A DNA stretch of 64,000 nt from Saccharobesus litoralis (lineage in GTDB: Bacteria > Pseudomonadota > Gammaproteobacteria > Enterobacterales > Alteromonadaceae): the NCBI RefSeq assembly GCF_003063625.1, contig NZ_CP026604.1:3574065-3638064 (forward strand), written 5' to 3'. The notes under the pieces were generated by a model. That model did not search any database. It was not told the DNA's origin and worked only from the letters and a program-made list of their open reading frames with translations. The stretch's first letter is position 1. Every line of letters begins with the position of its first letter. Below are positions 26,736 through 36,836 of this stretch, piece after piece. A program made the position numbers and the translations under genes.

Positions 26736-28129
26736 TCGCCATTACCTCGTGCTTGCATTTTTGCTCTACGCTCTGCCATGACAGCTTCTACTGTTTTGCC
26801 TTGCTCGTCGGCTTTGGCTTGTATTCTAGCTTGAATATGTGGTGGCAAATCAGCAAAGCTTCTATTGGCTTGAGGTTTGCTGGGCTCTGCTCCCTTGTTT
26901 GTTTTGACTGGCGAGGTTTGTTTAGGTGTTTCTGTTTTTTTACGCTCGCCGGCGATGGCAACACGCGTGCCTGAGCTAACTTGGCCTAAACTGGTGGTAA
27001 CTAATTGCTCGCCCACCGCTAGACCTTTACTGATCACAGCGTCCTGTTGGTTTTGCCAACGTATTTGAACATCTTTTCGTTTGAGTAAACCATTCTCAAC
27101 AACAAACACGTAACTGCCTTGGTATATGGCTTGATTAGGAATAACAATAACATCATTTAGCGTTTTGGCTTGAATAGCCGCGTTAACATATTGGCCAATT
27201 TTGATAGCAGGCAAGTCACTCGGTGCCGCATAAGGATTATTAATTTGCCCAACCACATAAAGTTGTTGTGATTGACTATCAATGGCACCTTCGGTTCGCA
27301 CTAATTGACCAGACCATTGTACGTTTTGGTTTGTGTCGTAACTGGCTGAGGTAAATGTAACAGGCACACTCGAATGAGTAGTGGCCTGATCGGTAGGCGA
27401 CTGCTGGCCGCGATATTGCTCAGGTAAGTCGATTAAACTGAGTTCTTGATTTTTAAGCGGCAAGCGAACTTCAACATAGTCGGTCGCAAATATAGTGGCT
27501 AACTGTGCGTTGTTGTTGACTACTTGACCTAAGTCGACCTTTTTATCGAGTATGCGTCCTGCGTAAGGGGCAATAATTTGGGTTCTCTCTAAAGCTAGTT
27601 CAGCTTTTTCGAGTTGCGCTTGCGCGGATAAAACCTTAGATTCGGCGGCAGCCAATTGGGGTTTGCGTAATACTAAATCACTTGGCGTGTCACCATTACC
27701 CAAGCGTTGCCAGTCTAGCGCGGCTTGTTCTGCTTTTGCTTGCTCTTCTAATAACTTTTGTTGCGCGTCAAGCAAACTGGCTTGTGCAATTTTAACTCCC
27801 GCGACATAGTCTCTTGCATCAACTTTAACGAGTACTTCACCTTTATCAAAAAATGCGCCAGGGTGGAAATTGCGACTAATATAGGTAATTTGACCTGAAA
27901 CTTGGGCAACCAAAGCACTTTGCGTACGCGGGGCCACTCGGCCATAACTTTGCAGCGTAACGGTATAATTTTGTGCTTGTATCGTTTTTGTTTCGACCTT
28001 AATTTGTGGCGCGCTTGATGCGGGTCGGCGCTTTGTTTCCGGTGGATTCTTGACCAAGCTGACGGCCAATAATACGGCAACAATTAATACAATAATTGGT
28101 AGCAAGTATTTATTTAATGACGACGACAT
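26732..28129 (-). CDS. RND efflux periplasmic adaptor
   Basis: A 465-residue protein. An N-terminal membrane helix (about 8-26) precedes the first lipoyl half (SYGRVAPRTQSALVAQVSGQI), a helical hairpin (about 105-175), the second lipoyl half (IIAPYAGRILDKKVDLGQVV) and beta-barrel plus membrane-proximal domains. A Pro/Lys-rich C-terminal tail of about 70 residues (about 395-465) is longer than usual. It connects the permease with the outer-membrane channel. Two bases separate it from the preceding channel gene. Confidence 0.92.
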   Translation of the reverse strand: MSSSLNKYLLPIIVLIVAVLLAVSLVKNPPETKRRPASSAPQIKVETKTIQAQNYTVTLQSYGRVAPRTQSALVAQVSGQITYISRNFHPGAFFDKGEVLVKVDARDYVAGVKIAQASLLDAQQKLLEEQAKAEQAALDWQRLGNGDTPSDLVLRKPQLAAAESKVLSAQAQLEKAELALERTQIIAPYAGRILDKKVDLGQVVNNNAQLATIFATDYVEVRLPLKNQELSLIDLPEQYRGQQSPTDQATTHSSVPVTFTSASYDTNQNVQWSGQLVRTEGAIDSQSQQLYVVGQINNPYAAPSDLPAIKIGQYVNAAIQAKTLNDVIVIPNQAIYQGSYVFVVENGLLKRKDVQIRWQNQQDAVISKGLAVGEQLVTTSLGQVSSGTRVAIAGERKKTETPKQTSPVKTNKGAEPSKPQANRSFADLPPHIQARIQAKADEQGKTVEAVMAERRAKMQARGNGE

Positions 28130-28131
28130 AG

Positions 28132-29547
28132 TTAACTCTCGGTTCCTGTAGCTGATAAAGTATCAGGGTTAATCATTTGCGGTTTGACTGTAATATTAAG
28201 TGCTTGGCGATAATCGCCACCTAAACTGAGAAAAACCTGATTCATATTTTCAATTAATTGATATTGCAGTTGAATAGCCGAGCTTTGCGCATCAAACTCC
28301 CGACGCTGCGAGTCTAATACTGTGGTAAAACTAACTAAGCCTTTTTGGTACTGTTCAAACGACAATGTAGCTGCTCGCTCGGCATTATCACGAGCCGCCA
28401 AGGTATTTTTGAGTCGAGTTTGCAAGGTTTCTGCTTGGGTTAAGCTGTTTTCAATTTGATTAAAAGTTGCGAGCAAATCACTTAAATATTGTTGCTCAGC
28501 TTGCTGTACCGCTAACCTTGCTTTTACCGCTTGAGATTTTAATCTACCGGCGTCAAACAAAGGTTGGGTGATCCTTGCCAGAAAACTCCAGCCGGTATTG
28601 GCACTGATAAAAGAATGATCTAAATTGGCGCGTAACGACAAAGATGGAAATCGATTTTTATGAGTGACAGCCAAATTCGCGTCAGCGGCTAATAAATTAT
28701 GCCAACTGGCTTTTAAATTGGGGTTAGATTTAACCATATCACTAGGCAAGGGTAGAGTTGGTAAACCAGAAACCTTAGGCAGGGGGGCAATAGGTGCATT
28801 CCATTCACCGCTTGGGTATAGGCCCTGTAAAAGTTGTAACTGACGCACGTTAGATTGCTTGGTTTGCTGTTGGCTAGCCAAACGTGAACGTTCGGAGTGT
28901 AACTCGTTGCGCGCTAAGTATACGTCTAGCGCACTATTAATGCCGCGTTGATAGCCAAACTCAATCGTTTGTAAATTTTGCTCAGCATTGGCCACACGTT
29001 TTTTATACAGTGCAAGTAATGCATCCGCTTCGCTGACTTTGAACCAAGCATTGATCACCTGACTAGCCAGACTATCTATTGCCTGTTGTAAGTTGTTTTG
29101 CTTAGCGAGTAAACTCAAATTAGCTTGACGCTCGGCATCGCTCAATCTTTGCCAAATATCAATTTCGTAATTTGCCGTTATCCCCAAACTAGAGCTTTTT
29201 TGCTGGTTTGTTTTACCGCGTTGCTCCGAGAATGTAGCGTCCAAAGATGGCCAAATGGCGGCGTTGGCTACAACTAAATCTTGTTTGGCACTTTCAACGG
29301 TTAACGCTTGCTTATTAATAGCTGGGTTATGCTGCAACGCGCGTTGTATCTGTTGCAAAAGTGGTTCGTCAACTATATCGGCCAACAATAACGATTTTTG
29401 TTGAGGTTGTGAGGTATTAACTAAGCTCTGCCAGTTTGCTTGCGCTAACCTGACTTGCGAATCTGGTGCAATTAATGGCGTTTGGCTGCAGGCCGTTAAC
29501 GCGCTTGCGGTTAATACCGCAACCAAAGAAGATGTTCTTAAATTCAT
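28132..29547 (-). CDS. RND efflux outer-membrane lipoprotein channel (TolC/NodT family)
   Basis: A 471-residue protein with lipobox LTAC at about residue 20. The two related halves of a TolC-type channel are visible as long Ala/Gln/Leu-rich helices (about 90-240 and 300-450) with the QAVKARLAVQQAEQQY-type segment. It forms the outer-membrane exit of the RND pump encoded by the next two genes. The gene is first in the operon; the gap to the divergent gene at 29804 should hold both promoters. Confidence 0.92.
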   Translation of the reverse strand: MNLRTSSLVAVLTASALTACSQTPLIAPDSQVRLAQANWQSLVNTSQPQQKSLLLADIVDEPLLQQIQRALQHNPAINKQALTVESAKQDLVVANAAIWPSLDATFSEQRGKTNQQKSSSLGITANYEIDIWQRLSDAERQANLSLLAKQNNLQQAIDSLASQVINAWFKVSEADALLALYKKRVANAEQNLQTIEFGYQRGINSALDVYLARNELHSERSRLASQQQTKQSNVRQLQLLQGLYPSGEWNAPIAPLPKVSGLPTLPLPSDMVKSNPNLKASWHNLLAADANLAVTHKNRFPSLSLRANLDHSFISANTGWSFLARITQPLFDAGRLKSQAVKARLAVQQAEQQYLSDLLATFNQIENSLTQAETLQTRLKNTLAARDNAERAATLSFEQYQKGLVSFTTVLDSQRREFDAQSSAIQLQYQLIENMNQVFLSLGGDYRQALNITVKPQMINPDTLSATGTES

Positions 29548-29803
29548 AAGTCAAAAGTAAAGTAAGGTTGTTAATCTTGTCTCTGTTACTAAAGTTGCAT
29601 TACCGAAATTGAAAAATATAGCGACAACTAAATTATTGATTTATAACTGATATAAAAGCTAAGTGTTACTTTGGATCAGTATTAAAGCAAATTTAGATAG
29701 TTCAAACCTGATTCCGTTGCCCTTTTTACGTAATCTTTACATTGACTATGTGCAAGGTTCGTTATTTTGTTAAGCTAGGGTAAAACACCAACAATATAAA
29801 AAC

Positions 29804-30544
29804 ATGTATATCACACTCGATTTCGATAAATTAGTTGAGACGATACAACAGTTACATCAACGCATAGATGAACGGTTTCCGTGTTCAAGGTTAAAGACGA
29901 TAGCCAAAGAACTGAATGAAATGGCCGACAAAAGCAGCGCCGATATTGAATGGATCAATCGCCCTAATATTTGGTTAAGGTTAGGGGCTGCGCTGGTTGT
30001 TTTAATGGGTGTCTCGTTTATGGTGTATAGTTGGATGCAATTAGATGCCGCTAAAACGAATACATTAAACCAAGTTACGTTTGTACAAATAAGCGAATCT
30101 GTATTCAATAACGTGATTTTAGGCGGTGCGGCTATTTTCTTTTTATTTTCGATAGAAAATCGAATTAAACGCTCACGATTAATTAGCTCACTGCATCACT
30201 TGCGAGAGATCGCCCATGTAATCGACATGCTTCAACTCACTAAAGACCCATACTATGCATCAGGACAAGGTACATCTACTGAGTCTTCACCTGAGCGCAC
30301 CATGACCGTTTTTGAATTGCAACGCTATCTTGATTACTGCTCCGAAATGCTTTCATTAGTGGGTAAATTAGCCGCTTTGTATGTTAAGCATTTCCCAGAT
30401 CCTTCAGTGACCCAAGCGGTAAATGAAGTTGAAGTATTGTGTACCAATTTAAGTCGCAAAATTTGGCAAAAAATTATCATAGCCAACAGCCTTGAACAAA
30501 AAGCCCTCGCAGCCGCCGAAGTCGATAATTGCGACACCCCATAA
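29804..30544 (+). CDS. Membrane protein of unknown function with two helices
   Basis: A 246-residue protein not recognised. It has a helical N-terminal region (1-60), two membrane helices at about 65-85 and 102-122, and a C-terminal cytoplasmic helical domain (about 125-246). The divergent neighbour is the RND operon; downstream is an R2 repeat cluster. Confidence 0.6.
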   Translation: MYITLDFDKLVETIQQLHQRIDERFPCSRLKTIAKELNEMADKSSADIEWINRPNIWLRLGAALVVLMGVSFMVYSWMQLDAAKTNTLNQVTFVQISESVFNNVILGGAAIFFLFSIENRIKRSRLISSLHHLREIAHVIDMLQLTKDPYYASGQGTSTESSPERTMTVFELQRYLDYCSEMLSLVGKLAALYVKHFPDPSVTQAVNEVEVLCTNLSRKIWQKIIIANSLEQKALAAAEVDNCDTP

Positions 30545-30850
30545 AACATCAAGTGCGGGAGTGTTCATACTCTCCCGTACTGCCCGCAAACCAATCCTAC
30601 AAATGTAACTCCAAAGAGCAAGACAACAAACCAATCCCCTTGTAGGCGAGCTTTTAAGCTTGCAGAGCCTGCAAACCAATCCCTTGTAGATGAGCATAAA
30701 TGCTTGTAGAACCTGCAAACCAAGCCTGCAAACCTAACCCAAAAGAGCAAGACTGCAAGATTTTGTTCCCGACAAATCTTAAGTACCTGCATCCATGCAG
30801 GCAAAGTCTCGCCTACCAGACGAGCATTTATGCTTGTCGAGCTTGTTTAA
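30545..30850. repeat. Intergenic R2 composite repeat cluster with alpha element
   Basis: Units of the R2 family (CTTGTAGGCGAGCTTTTAAGCTTG, TTGTAGATGAGCATAAATGCTTG, CAGACGAGCATTTATGCTTG) occur between 30640 and 30840. An alpha-type two-hairpin element lies at 30757-30801 (arms AAGATTT / AAATCTT, then CCTGCATCCATGCAGG). No gene is seen between here and cas1 at 31003. A GGTATAAAT near 30968 may be part of the cas promoter. Confidence 0.6.
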
Positions 30851-31002
30851 AAGCAGGGAAACACTACCCATAGGTCATTTACTTACATGGCCAGCATTCA
30901 ACAAAACACGCAAAACTTATTGCCACTTACAATCAAACGTTGCAGATATAGCGCTGGAAACGGTATAAATAACCATTAACCAGCAAGGAATAAGGCAAAA
31001 AC

Positions 31003-31995
31003 ATGGATGATTTATCACCCTCTGATCTCAAAACTATTTTGCACTCAAAACGCGCTAATATCTTTTACCTAGAATACTGTCGCGTAATGCAAAAAGACGG
31101 TCGAGTATTGTACTTAACCGAAGCCTTCTCTAATAAAAGGCAAGAGAACCTGTATTACAATATTCCCATTGCCAACACCACAGTGATCTTATTGGGTAAT
31201 GGCACCTCAATTACCCAAGCTGCCATGCGCATGTTAAGCCAAGCCGGTGTGTTGGTAGGGTTTTGTGGTGGCGGTGGTACCCCCTTATACATGGCGAACA
31301 ATGTAGAACACGCTATTGAATGGATGACACCCCAAAGTGAATACCGGCCAACAGAATACTTACAAGGCTGGTTAAGTTTTTGGTTTGATGAAGATAAAAG
31401 GCTTAACGCAGGTAAACAAATACAAACCGCCCGTATCGAATTTTTACAACGCGTATGGCAAAAAGACAAAGACTTAAAGCAAAATGGCTTTAATGTTAAC
31501 GACAATACCATACAAAACGCCTTAGCCACCTTTACCCAACGCAACAGTCAAGCCAGCAAAAAAAGTGAATTATTACTGACCGAAGCACAATTGACCAAAG
31601 CGCTTTATAAATTTGCAGCCAACAATACTAAGCACGACAATTTTACCCGTCAGCATCAAGGTTCCACTAAAAAACATACCGATAAAGCCAACGACTTTTT
31701 AAACCACGGCAACTATTTAGCCTATGGTTTAGCTGCTTGTACCTTGTGGGTACTGGGTATACCACACGGTTTTGCCGTTATGCATGGTAAAACCAGAAGA
31801 GGCGCCTTAGTGTTTGATATTGCCGATTTAATAAAAGACGCCCTCGTGCTGCCTTGGGCATTTATCTGTGCGATGGAAAACGCGACAGAACAAGAGTTCA
31901 GACAACAAATACTACAAGCCTTTACCGACCACAAAGCGCTCGACTACATGTTTGATACCGTTAAACAAATTGCGTTGGAACAGCATGATGACTAA
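31003..31995 (+). CDS. cas1: CRISPR-associated endonuclease Cas1, type I-F
   Basis: A 330-residue protein with the I-F Cas1 pattern: the N-terminal beta domain with LLGNGTSITQAAMRML and GVLVGFCGGGGTPLY, and the helical domain with GNYLAYGLAACTLWVLGIPHGFAVMHG and FDIADLIKD, which supply the metal ligands. Cas1 with Cas2 integrates new spacers at the leader end. First gene of the six-gene cas operon, with an AAGGA site upstream. The Cas2 partner is fused to Cas3 in the next gene, as expected for type I-F. Confidence 0.95.
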   Translation: MDDLSPSDLKTILHSKRANIFYLEYCRVMQKDGRVLYLTEAFSNKRQENLYYNIPIANTTVILLGNGTSITQAAMRMLSQAGVLVGFCGGGGTPLYMANNVEHAIEWMTPQSEYRPTEYLQGWLSFWFDEDKRLNAGKQIQTARIEFLQRVWQKDKDLKQNGFNVNDNTIQNALATFTQRNSQASKKSELLLTEAQLTKALYKFAANNTKHDNFTRQHQGSTKKHTDKANDFLNHGNYLAYGLAACTLWVLGIPHGFAVMHGKTRRGALVFDIADLIKDALVLPWAFICAMENATEQEFRQQILQAFTDHKALDYMFDTVKQIALEQHDD

Positions 31996-32055
31996 TTACC
32001 GCAACATTGTAAGTCGTGGCTTTAGCCAGATGATTAAACAAAAGGAGCCCCAATC

Positions 32056-35000
32056 ATGATGGTGACTTTTGTTTCGCAATGCCAAAAAAACGCACTAAAG
32101 AAAACCCGTCGAGTATTAGACGCCTTCGCTAACCGCATTGGCGACAATACATGGCAAACTGTGATCACCGAAGACGGCCTAATTACAGTGAAAAAAATGC
32201 TGCGCCAAACCGCCACCAAAAGCACCGCAGTAAGCTGCCACTGGATACGATCGCGCAGTCGCAGTCAGTTATTGTGGGTGGTGGGTAATAGAAGAAAATT
32301 TAATAGTGAGGGACATGTGGCGGTGAATTATACCGAAAGTGATATTGAGCCGTTTATGGATAATGAAAAATGGCAGAATTTAACGTTAATGAAAAATGCG
32401 GTTGCCATTGCTGCGCTTTTTCATGATTTTGGTAAGGCGAGTATTTTATTTCAGCAAAAATTAAAAGGAGAAGGGAAAAATAAGTATGAACCTGTCAGGC
32501 ATGAATGGGTGTCGTTAAGAGTTTTTCAGGCATTCGTCGGTGACAAATCTGATGAGCAGTGGTTAATGGCTTTAACGGAAATAGATAAAAATCACCATGA
32601 TAATATTTATCAAGATGGAATTAGAGGTGGCAGGAATAATCCACTAGTTAACCTGCCTCCGTTTGCTCAGCTAGTTGGCTGGTTAGTACTTAGTCATCAT
32701 AAACTACCGTTTGTACCTAGCTGGAAGCAAACCTTAACTCAAGAAACTTCACCAGCCGTTCTGCATAAAAATGGTGTCAGTCCACTAAACAGTTGGTTTG
32801 CCGAAGAGCTGCAAGTTTTCTGGAATTCTTATAATTTTAAAGACGAAGATAGTAGTAACTTTTTACAAGATAACTGGACATTTCACAGTGAAGGCTTGCC
32901 GTATAAAAGCACCAAGTGGCGACTAATAGCAATTAAAGCCGCTGATCTAACACTAAAAACAATTAAGCAAAACACAGCTAAAAATCTTCTGCATGATGAA
33001 TTGTTTACCAGCCACCTTACACGAATGGCATTAATGCTTGCAGATCATCATTACTCAGCACAAAAAGAGCCTACTCTAGAATGGCAAAGCCCTAATTATC
33101 AAGTTTATGCAAATACTGATAGCGATACTGGAGAGCGTAAACAACAGCTTGACGAGCATTTAATTGGTGTGGCCAAACACGCGGTAGATATTGTAAGTGC
33201 TTTGCCACAACTGAAAAGTAGTTTGCAAACATTAGAAGACAATGCTTTTTTAAAAAGCACCAAAGTAGATGGCAAATACGCTTGGCAGGTAGCAGCGCAA
33301 AAGGTGGCGTTAGACCTAGGTGAATCTACTAAAAAGCAAGGCTTCTTTGGTATCAATATGGCATCGACAGGCAAAGGCAAAACTCTCGCCAATGCCAAAA
33401 TAATGTATGCGTTGGCCAATAAAGAACAAGATTGTCGATTCACTGTTGCATTAGGATTAAGAACGCTAACGCTGCAAACTGGTAGAGAGTATAGAACTCA
33501 GTTAGATTTATCAGCAGAGCAATTAGCCATTGCCGTAGGTGGTTCGGCATCAAAAGCCTTGTTTGAAAACGAACAAAGTAAAAGGGCACCAGAAGATAGT
33601 TTTGGAACAGGTAGCGAATCCGCTGAAGAGCATTTAGATCCAGATTTATTTGTGGATTATGATTTGTCAGGCATAGAGCACAGTTTACACGCTTGGACAA
33701 AAACCAATCCGCGAATTGAGAAACTACTACAAGCGCCAGTATTGGTTTGCACAATTGATCATTTAATCCCCGCGACAGATGGTACCAAGGGCGGTAAGCA
33801 AATCGGTCCAATGTTAAGGTTGCTCACTTCCGATCTTGTCATTGATGAACCTGATGATTTTGGCTTGGAAGATTTACCTGCGTTATGTCGGTTGGTATAT
33901 TGGGCTGGCATGTTAGGTAGCAGAGTTTTGCTTTCTACAGCAACGATGCCGCCAGATTTAGCTTTTGCAGCGTTTCAAGCATACCAAGCTGGTTGGACAG
34001 AATATGCCAAAGTGAATATTACGAATTGGAACCAAACAATTAACTGTGCTTGGTTTGATGAGCGTGAAAAAGGCGGTGCTTATCAAACGCTGATTAAAGA
34101 CTTTGCTAATTTTAAAGTGCAACATGAGAAATTTGTAGAAACGCGCGTTAAGTATTTAATTTCTGCTACACCGAAACATAAAGCTGACATTCTTGATAAC
34201 CTCACATCCACAAGCGATATTTATGTCAATTTTGCTCAAACAATTATGCAGGGTGCTCTTGCCTTACATCATAACAACACGGTTGTGGTAGGCAATAATC
34301 AGGTTTCTATTGGCTTAGTACGTATGGCCAATATCAATCCAATGGTTGCCGTAGCTAAAGCGTTGTTAACTTTACCAGTACCTGAAAATACGCACATACA
34401 TTTATGCGTGTACCATAGTCGTTACCCATTAGCTATGCGCTCTTACTTGGAAAACAAGCTAGATAAAATACTTAATCGTAAAAACGACTGGCCACCTAGA
34501 GAGCTAGAAAGTCTAATCGAAAAAACGGCTGCTAAAAATCAGATTTTTATTGTTTTGGCCTCACCAGTCGCGGAAGTTGGCCGTGATCACGACTACGATT
34601 GGGCAATCATTGAACCTAGTTCTATGCGTTCAATTATTCAGATTGCTGGTCGGGTATTACGACACCGAGACCATGTTCCAGAACATGAGAATATCTTACT
34701 GATTAACCAAAATATTAAGCAGCTAAAAGGTAATGAGCGGTGCTTTAATCAGCCGGGTTTTGAGGTAGAAAACTTAAAGCTAAAACTAAATGAACACACG
34801 TTACGGAAAGTGCTCGTTGAGCCCCAGTATCAGCCTATTAATGCGTCTGAAAGAGTGATTAAAAGTAAACTGTCGTCATCAGGTAACTTAGTCGCTCTAG
34901 AGCACGAAGCGCTAAGTAGAAAAGTTAACGAAAAAAGCCTTACAGCTTTCTGGTGGAAAGAGCAGGCTCACTGGTGTGGAGTGTTGCAAAATTTACAGCC

Positions 35001-35346
35001 GTTTAGAAAATCGGAAAAAGACGAAGCTGTATATATGCTATACAAAAATAGTGAGTTGGTTTGGCAATGGAAGAATGAATCGGCTTATCCAGCGAAAATG
35101 GGGGCGCTATCAGGAGCTGGCATTTCTCTAAAAGAAGAGCAGGGCTTTACCCCAACTGAAGGGATCAGTTTTTGGTTTGATTTAAACCCATTAAATATAT
35201 ACGCAGAGCTAGCCGCTGATTTTGATATTAGCGAAGAAGACGCATCGCTGCGGTTTGGTGAGTTGCGGTTGGTTAGCTACAAAAAAAATGACATAAACGA
35301 ATACAAATATTTTTCAAATTTAGGAATTTACCAAGAGGTGAAGTGA
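32056..35346 (+). CDS. cas3: Cas2-Cas3 fusion (type I-F helicase-nuclease)
   Basis: A 1096-residue protein. Residues 1-95 correspond to the Cas2 domain. An HD nuclease follows (LFHDFGKA at about 121-128; further His in HHDN). Superfamily 2 helicase motifs are ASTGKGKT at about 436 and VIDEPDDF at about 594. The late motif SPVAEVGRDHDYDWA and SMRSIIQIAGRVLRH (motif VI) are intact. In type I-F this one protein joins Cas1 for spacer acquisition and degrades target DNA recruited by the Csy complex. It starts at the first of two ATGs after an AAAGGAG site, and its stop overlaps the ATG of csy1. No truncation is seen. Confidence 0.95.
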   Translation: MMVTFVSQCQKNALKKTRRVLDAFANRIGDNTWQTVITEDGLITVKKMLRQTATKSTAVSCHWIRSRSRSQLLWVVGNRRKFNSEGHVAVNYTESDIEPFMDNEKWQNLTLMKNAVAIAALFHDFGKASILFQQKLKGEGKNKYEPVRHEWVSLRVFQAFVGDKSDEQWLMALTEIDKNHHDNIYQDGIRGGRNNPLVNLPPFAQLVGWLVLSHHKLPFVPSWKQTLTQETSPAVLHKNGVSPLNSWFAEELQVFWNSYNFKDEDSSNFLQDNWTFHSEGLPYKSTKWRLIAIKAADLTLKTIKQNTAKNLLHDELFTSHLTRMALMLADHHYSAQKEPTLEWQSPNYQVYANTDSDTGERKQQLDEHLIGVAKHAVDIVSALPQLKSSLQTLEDNAFLKSTKVDGKYAWQVAAQKVALDLGESTKKQGFFGINMASTGKGKTLANAKIMYALANKEQDCRFTVALGLRTLTLQTGREYRTQLDLSAEQLAIAVGGSASKALFENEQSKRAPEDSFGTGSESAEEHLDPDLFVDYDLSGIEHSLHAWTKTNPRIEKLLQAPVLVCTIDHLIPATDGTKGGKQIGPMLRLLTSDLVIDEPDDFGLEDLPALCRLVYWAGMLGSRVLLSTATMPPDLAFAAFQAYQAGWTEYAKVNITNWNQTINCAWFDEREKGGAYQTLIKDFANFKVQHEKFVETRVKYLISATPKHKADILDNLTSTSDIYVNFAQTIMQGALALHHNNTVVVGNNQVSIGLVRMANINPMVAVAKALLTLPVPENTHIHLCVYHSRYPLAMRSYLENKLDKILNRKNDWPPRELESLIEKTAAKNQIFIVLASPVAEVGRDHDYDWAIIEPSSMRSIIQIAGRVLRHRDHVPEHENILLINQNIKQLKGNERCFNQPGFEVENLKLKLNEHTLRKVLVEPQYQPINASERVIKSKLSSSGNLVALEHEALSRKVNEKSLTAFWWKEQAHWCGVLQNLQPFRKSEKDEAVYMLYKNSELVWQWKNESAYPAKMGALSGAGISLKEEQGFTPTEGISFWFDLNPLNIYAELAADFDISEEDASLRFGELRLVSYKKNDINEYKYFSNLGIYQEVK

Positions 35347-36836
35347 TGGATGATGTAATGAATGAAGACAGGTGGGAAGATATTGTTTCAAGTTTTCTTA
35401 GAAGTAAGCACAGTAACGAATTAAAAAGCTACTTGGATAAATTATTTAAAGATCTTAAAAAGTCCTATGAGAAATTAGGTTTTTTCAAAAATGACCAAAT
35501 AAAATATATTTTTGATGCTAGAAAAAATAAGCCTTTAGATGATCAAAGCCAGTATGATTTTATAGTTGCTCAGCTTCGAGCCCTTAATGAATTTAACGAT
35601 AAACCTCAGCACGTTGATATTTTAAGCTTGCTGGAGGATGTTTTTATCAATTTTAAAGAGTTAAATGAAAAATATGACGTAAACAGATGGTTGTCTAAAT
35701 CCTCTGGTGATGCAAAAAATATTTCATTCGGAACGCACGTTCCTAAACTGACTCACTCAGCTATTAAGACAAAACCCATCGTAAGCAAAAACAATAAAAA
35801 TAAGGCTGGGTTAATCACAACCTCTCGCGTACCTTTTATTAAATATGACTCCGTTGCAAGTAATGCATATAGTCAAATCAGGGAATTTTTCAGTTTAGAA
35901 CTAAGTGGTGTAAGTCTTTATGAGATTTTTTCAAACGAAGAAAATTCTGTGCTGAGGAGTTTTGCATGTGATGAATGTCAGTTAAAGGAGTGGAACTCTG
36001 GATTCTTACAAGCCTTGGAGGTTAAGGATTTGGTGATTGATCCATTGCTGAAGCAAGTGTATTTTCCAATCTCTAAAGCAGAAAATAGTTACCACTTACT
36101 TTCACAGGTGGAATCTTCGTCATTATCTATCGAAATATTTTGTTTTATCGAAAAGAAGCGCGAGGAATTGGCAAGCTTGACACTAGGAACAAGGAGTGGC
36201 TTTCCTAAGGTTGCACAATTATTTGTTACTTCAGGTAAAAATATTTTGAGTCATGGTAACGTGTCGCAGTTAAATGCGATTAGGAAAGGAGCTAAGTATC
36301 TTTTTTCTTGTCAGCCACCGGTTTGGCACTCTCAGCTAAAACCACCGATTTACACTGGTAGTTTTTTCTATGAATTATCAAGAAATTATGAAGTAAAAGA
36401 AAATATTCAATATTTGTCAGATTTTTTAACTCGCTTTGAAAATTTGCAGCTTAGCATTAAAGACCCTAAGCGCATGCGCTGGTTAGTTCAATGGGTTGAA
36501 AATCTAGTGGATGAAGTGTTGGTATACGTAAAAACTATACAAGCTTTACCTTCTGGTTGGTCTGCTATTGAAGGCGTTAAGTTAAAAACGGCTCACCAAG
36601 TGTTGTTAGATTGTTATCGCCAAGACGAACAATTTTTAGAGATGAAAAATAGTAGTGATTGGCAGGCGGTTGTTATTCAAGACTTCGCAAATTGGTTAAA
36701 TAACAGGTTAACAAAAGTTAATGAGCAATTTACACCACAAGATTCACACACCAAGCTTTGGAGGACGATTTTCAAAGATAACTTTAGCGAAGGTTTTGAT
36801 ATAGAAGGATTAACTCAGGAGGAGATCACAGTATGA
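35346..36836 (+). CDS. csy1: Csy1 (Cas8f), large subunit of type I-F surveillance complex
   Basis: About 496 residues from the ATG that overlaps the cas3 stop (TGATG). The family diverges strongly. It is identified by its position between cas2/3 and csy2, its size, and fragments such as PPVWHSQLKPPIYTGSFF and PKRMRWLVQWVENLVDEVLVYVK near the C-terminus, typical of Csy1. Csy1 with Csy2 binds the 5' handle of crRNA and recognises the PAM. It overlaps csy2 by four bases (ATGA). Confidence 0.92.
   Translation: MDDVMNEDRWEDIVSSFLRSKHSNELKSYLDKLFKDLKKSYEKLGFFKNDQIKYIFDARKNKPLDDQSQYDFIVAQLRALNEFNDKPQHVDILSLLEDVFINFKELNEKYDVNRWLSKSSGDAKNISFGTHVPKLTHSAIKTKPIVSKNNKNKAGLITTSRVPFIKYDSVASNAYSQIREFFSLELSGVSLYEIFSNEENSVLRSFACDECQLKEWNSGFLQALEVKDLVIDPLLKQVYFPISKAENSYHLLSQVESSSLSIEIFCFIEKKREELASLTLGTRSGFPKVAQLFVTSGKNILSHGNVSQLNAIRKGAKYLFSCQPPVWHSQLKPPIYTGSFFYELSRNYEVKENIQYLSDFLTRFENLQLSIKDPKRMRWLVQWVENLVDEVLVYVKTIQALPSGWSAIEGVKLKTAHQVLLDCYRQDEQFLEMKNSSDWQAVVIQDFANWLNNRLTKVNEQFTPQDSHTKLWRTIFKDNFSEGFDIEGLTQEEITV

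Noticed and set aside
23646-29547. RND tripartite operon as partner of the HlyD-type adaptors in region 1
   Set aside because: It has its own adaptor and outer-membrane channel in one operon and lies 10 kb away. A shared channel cannot be excluded but nothing in the sequence supports it.
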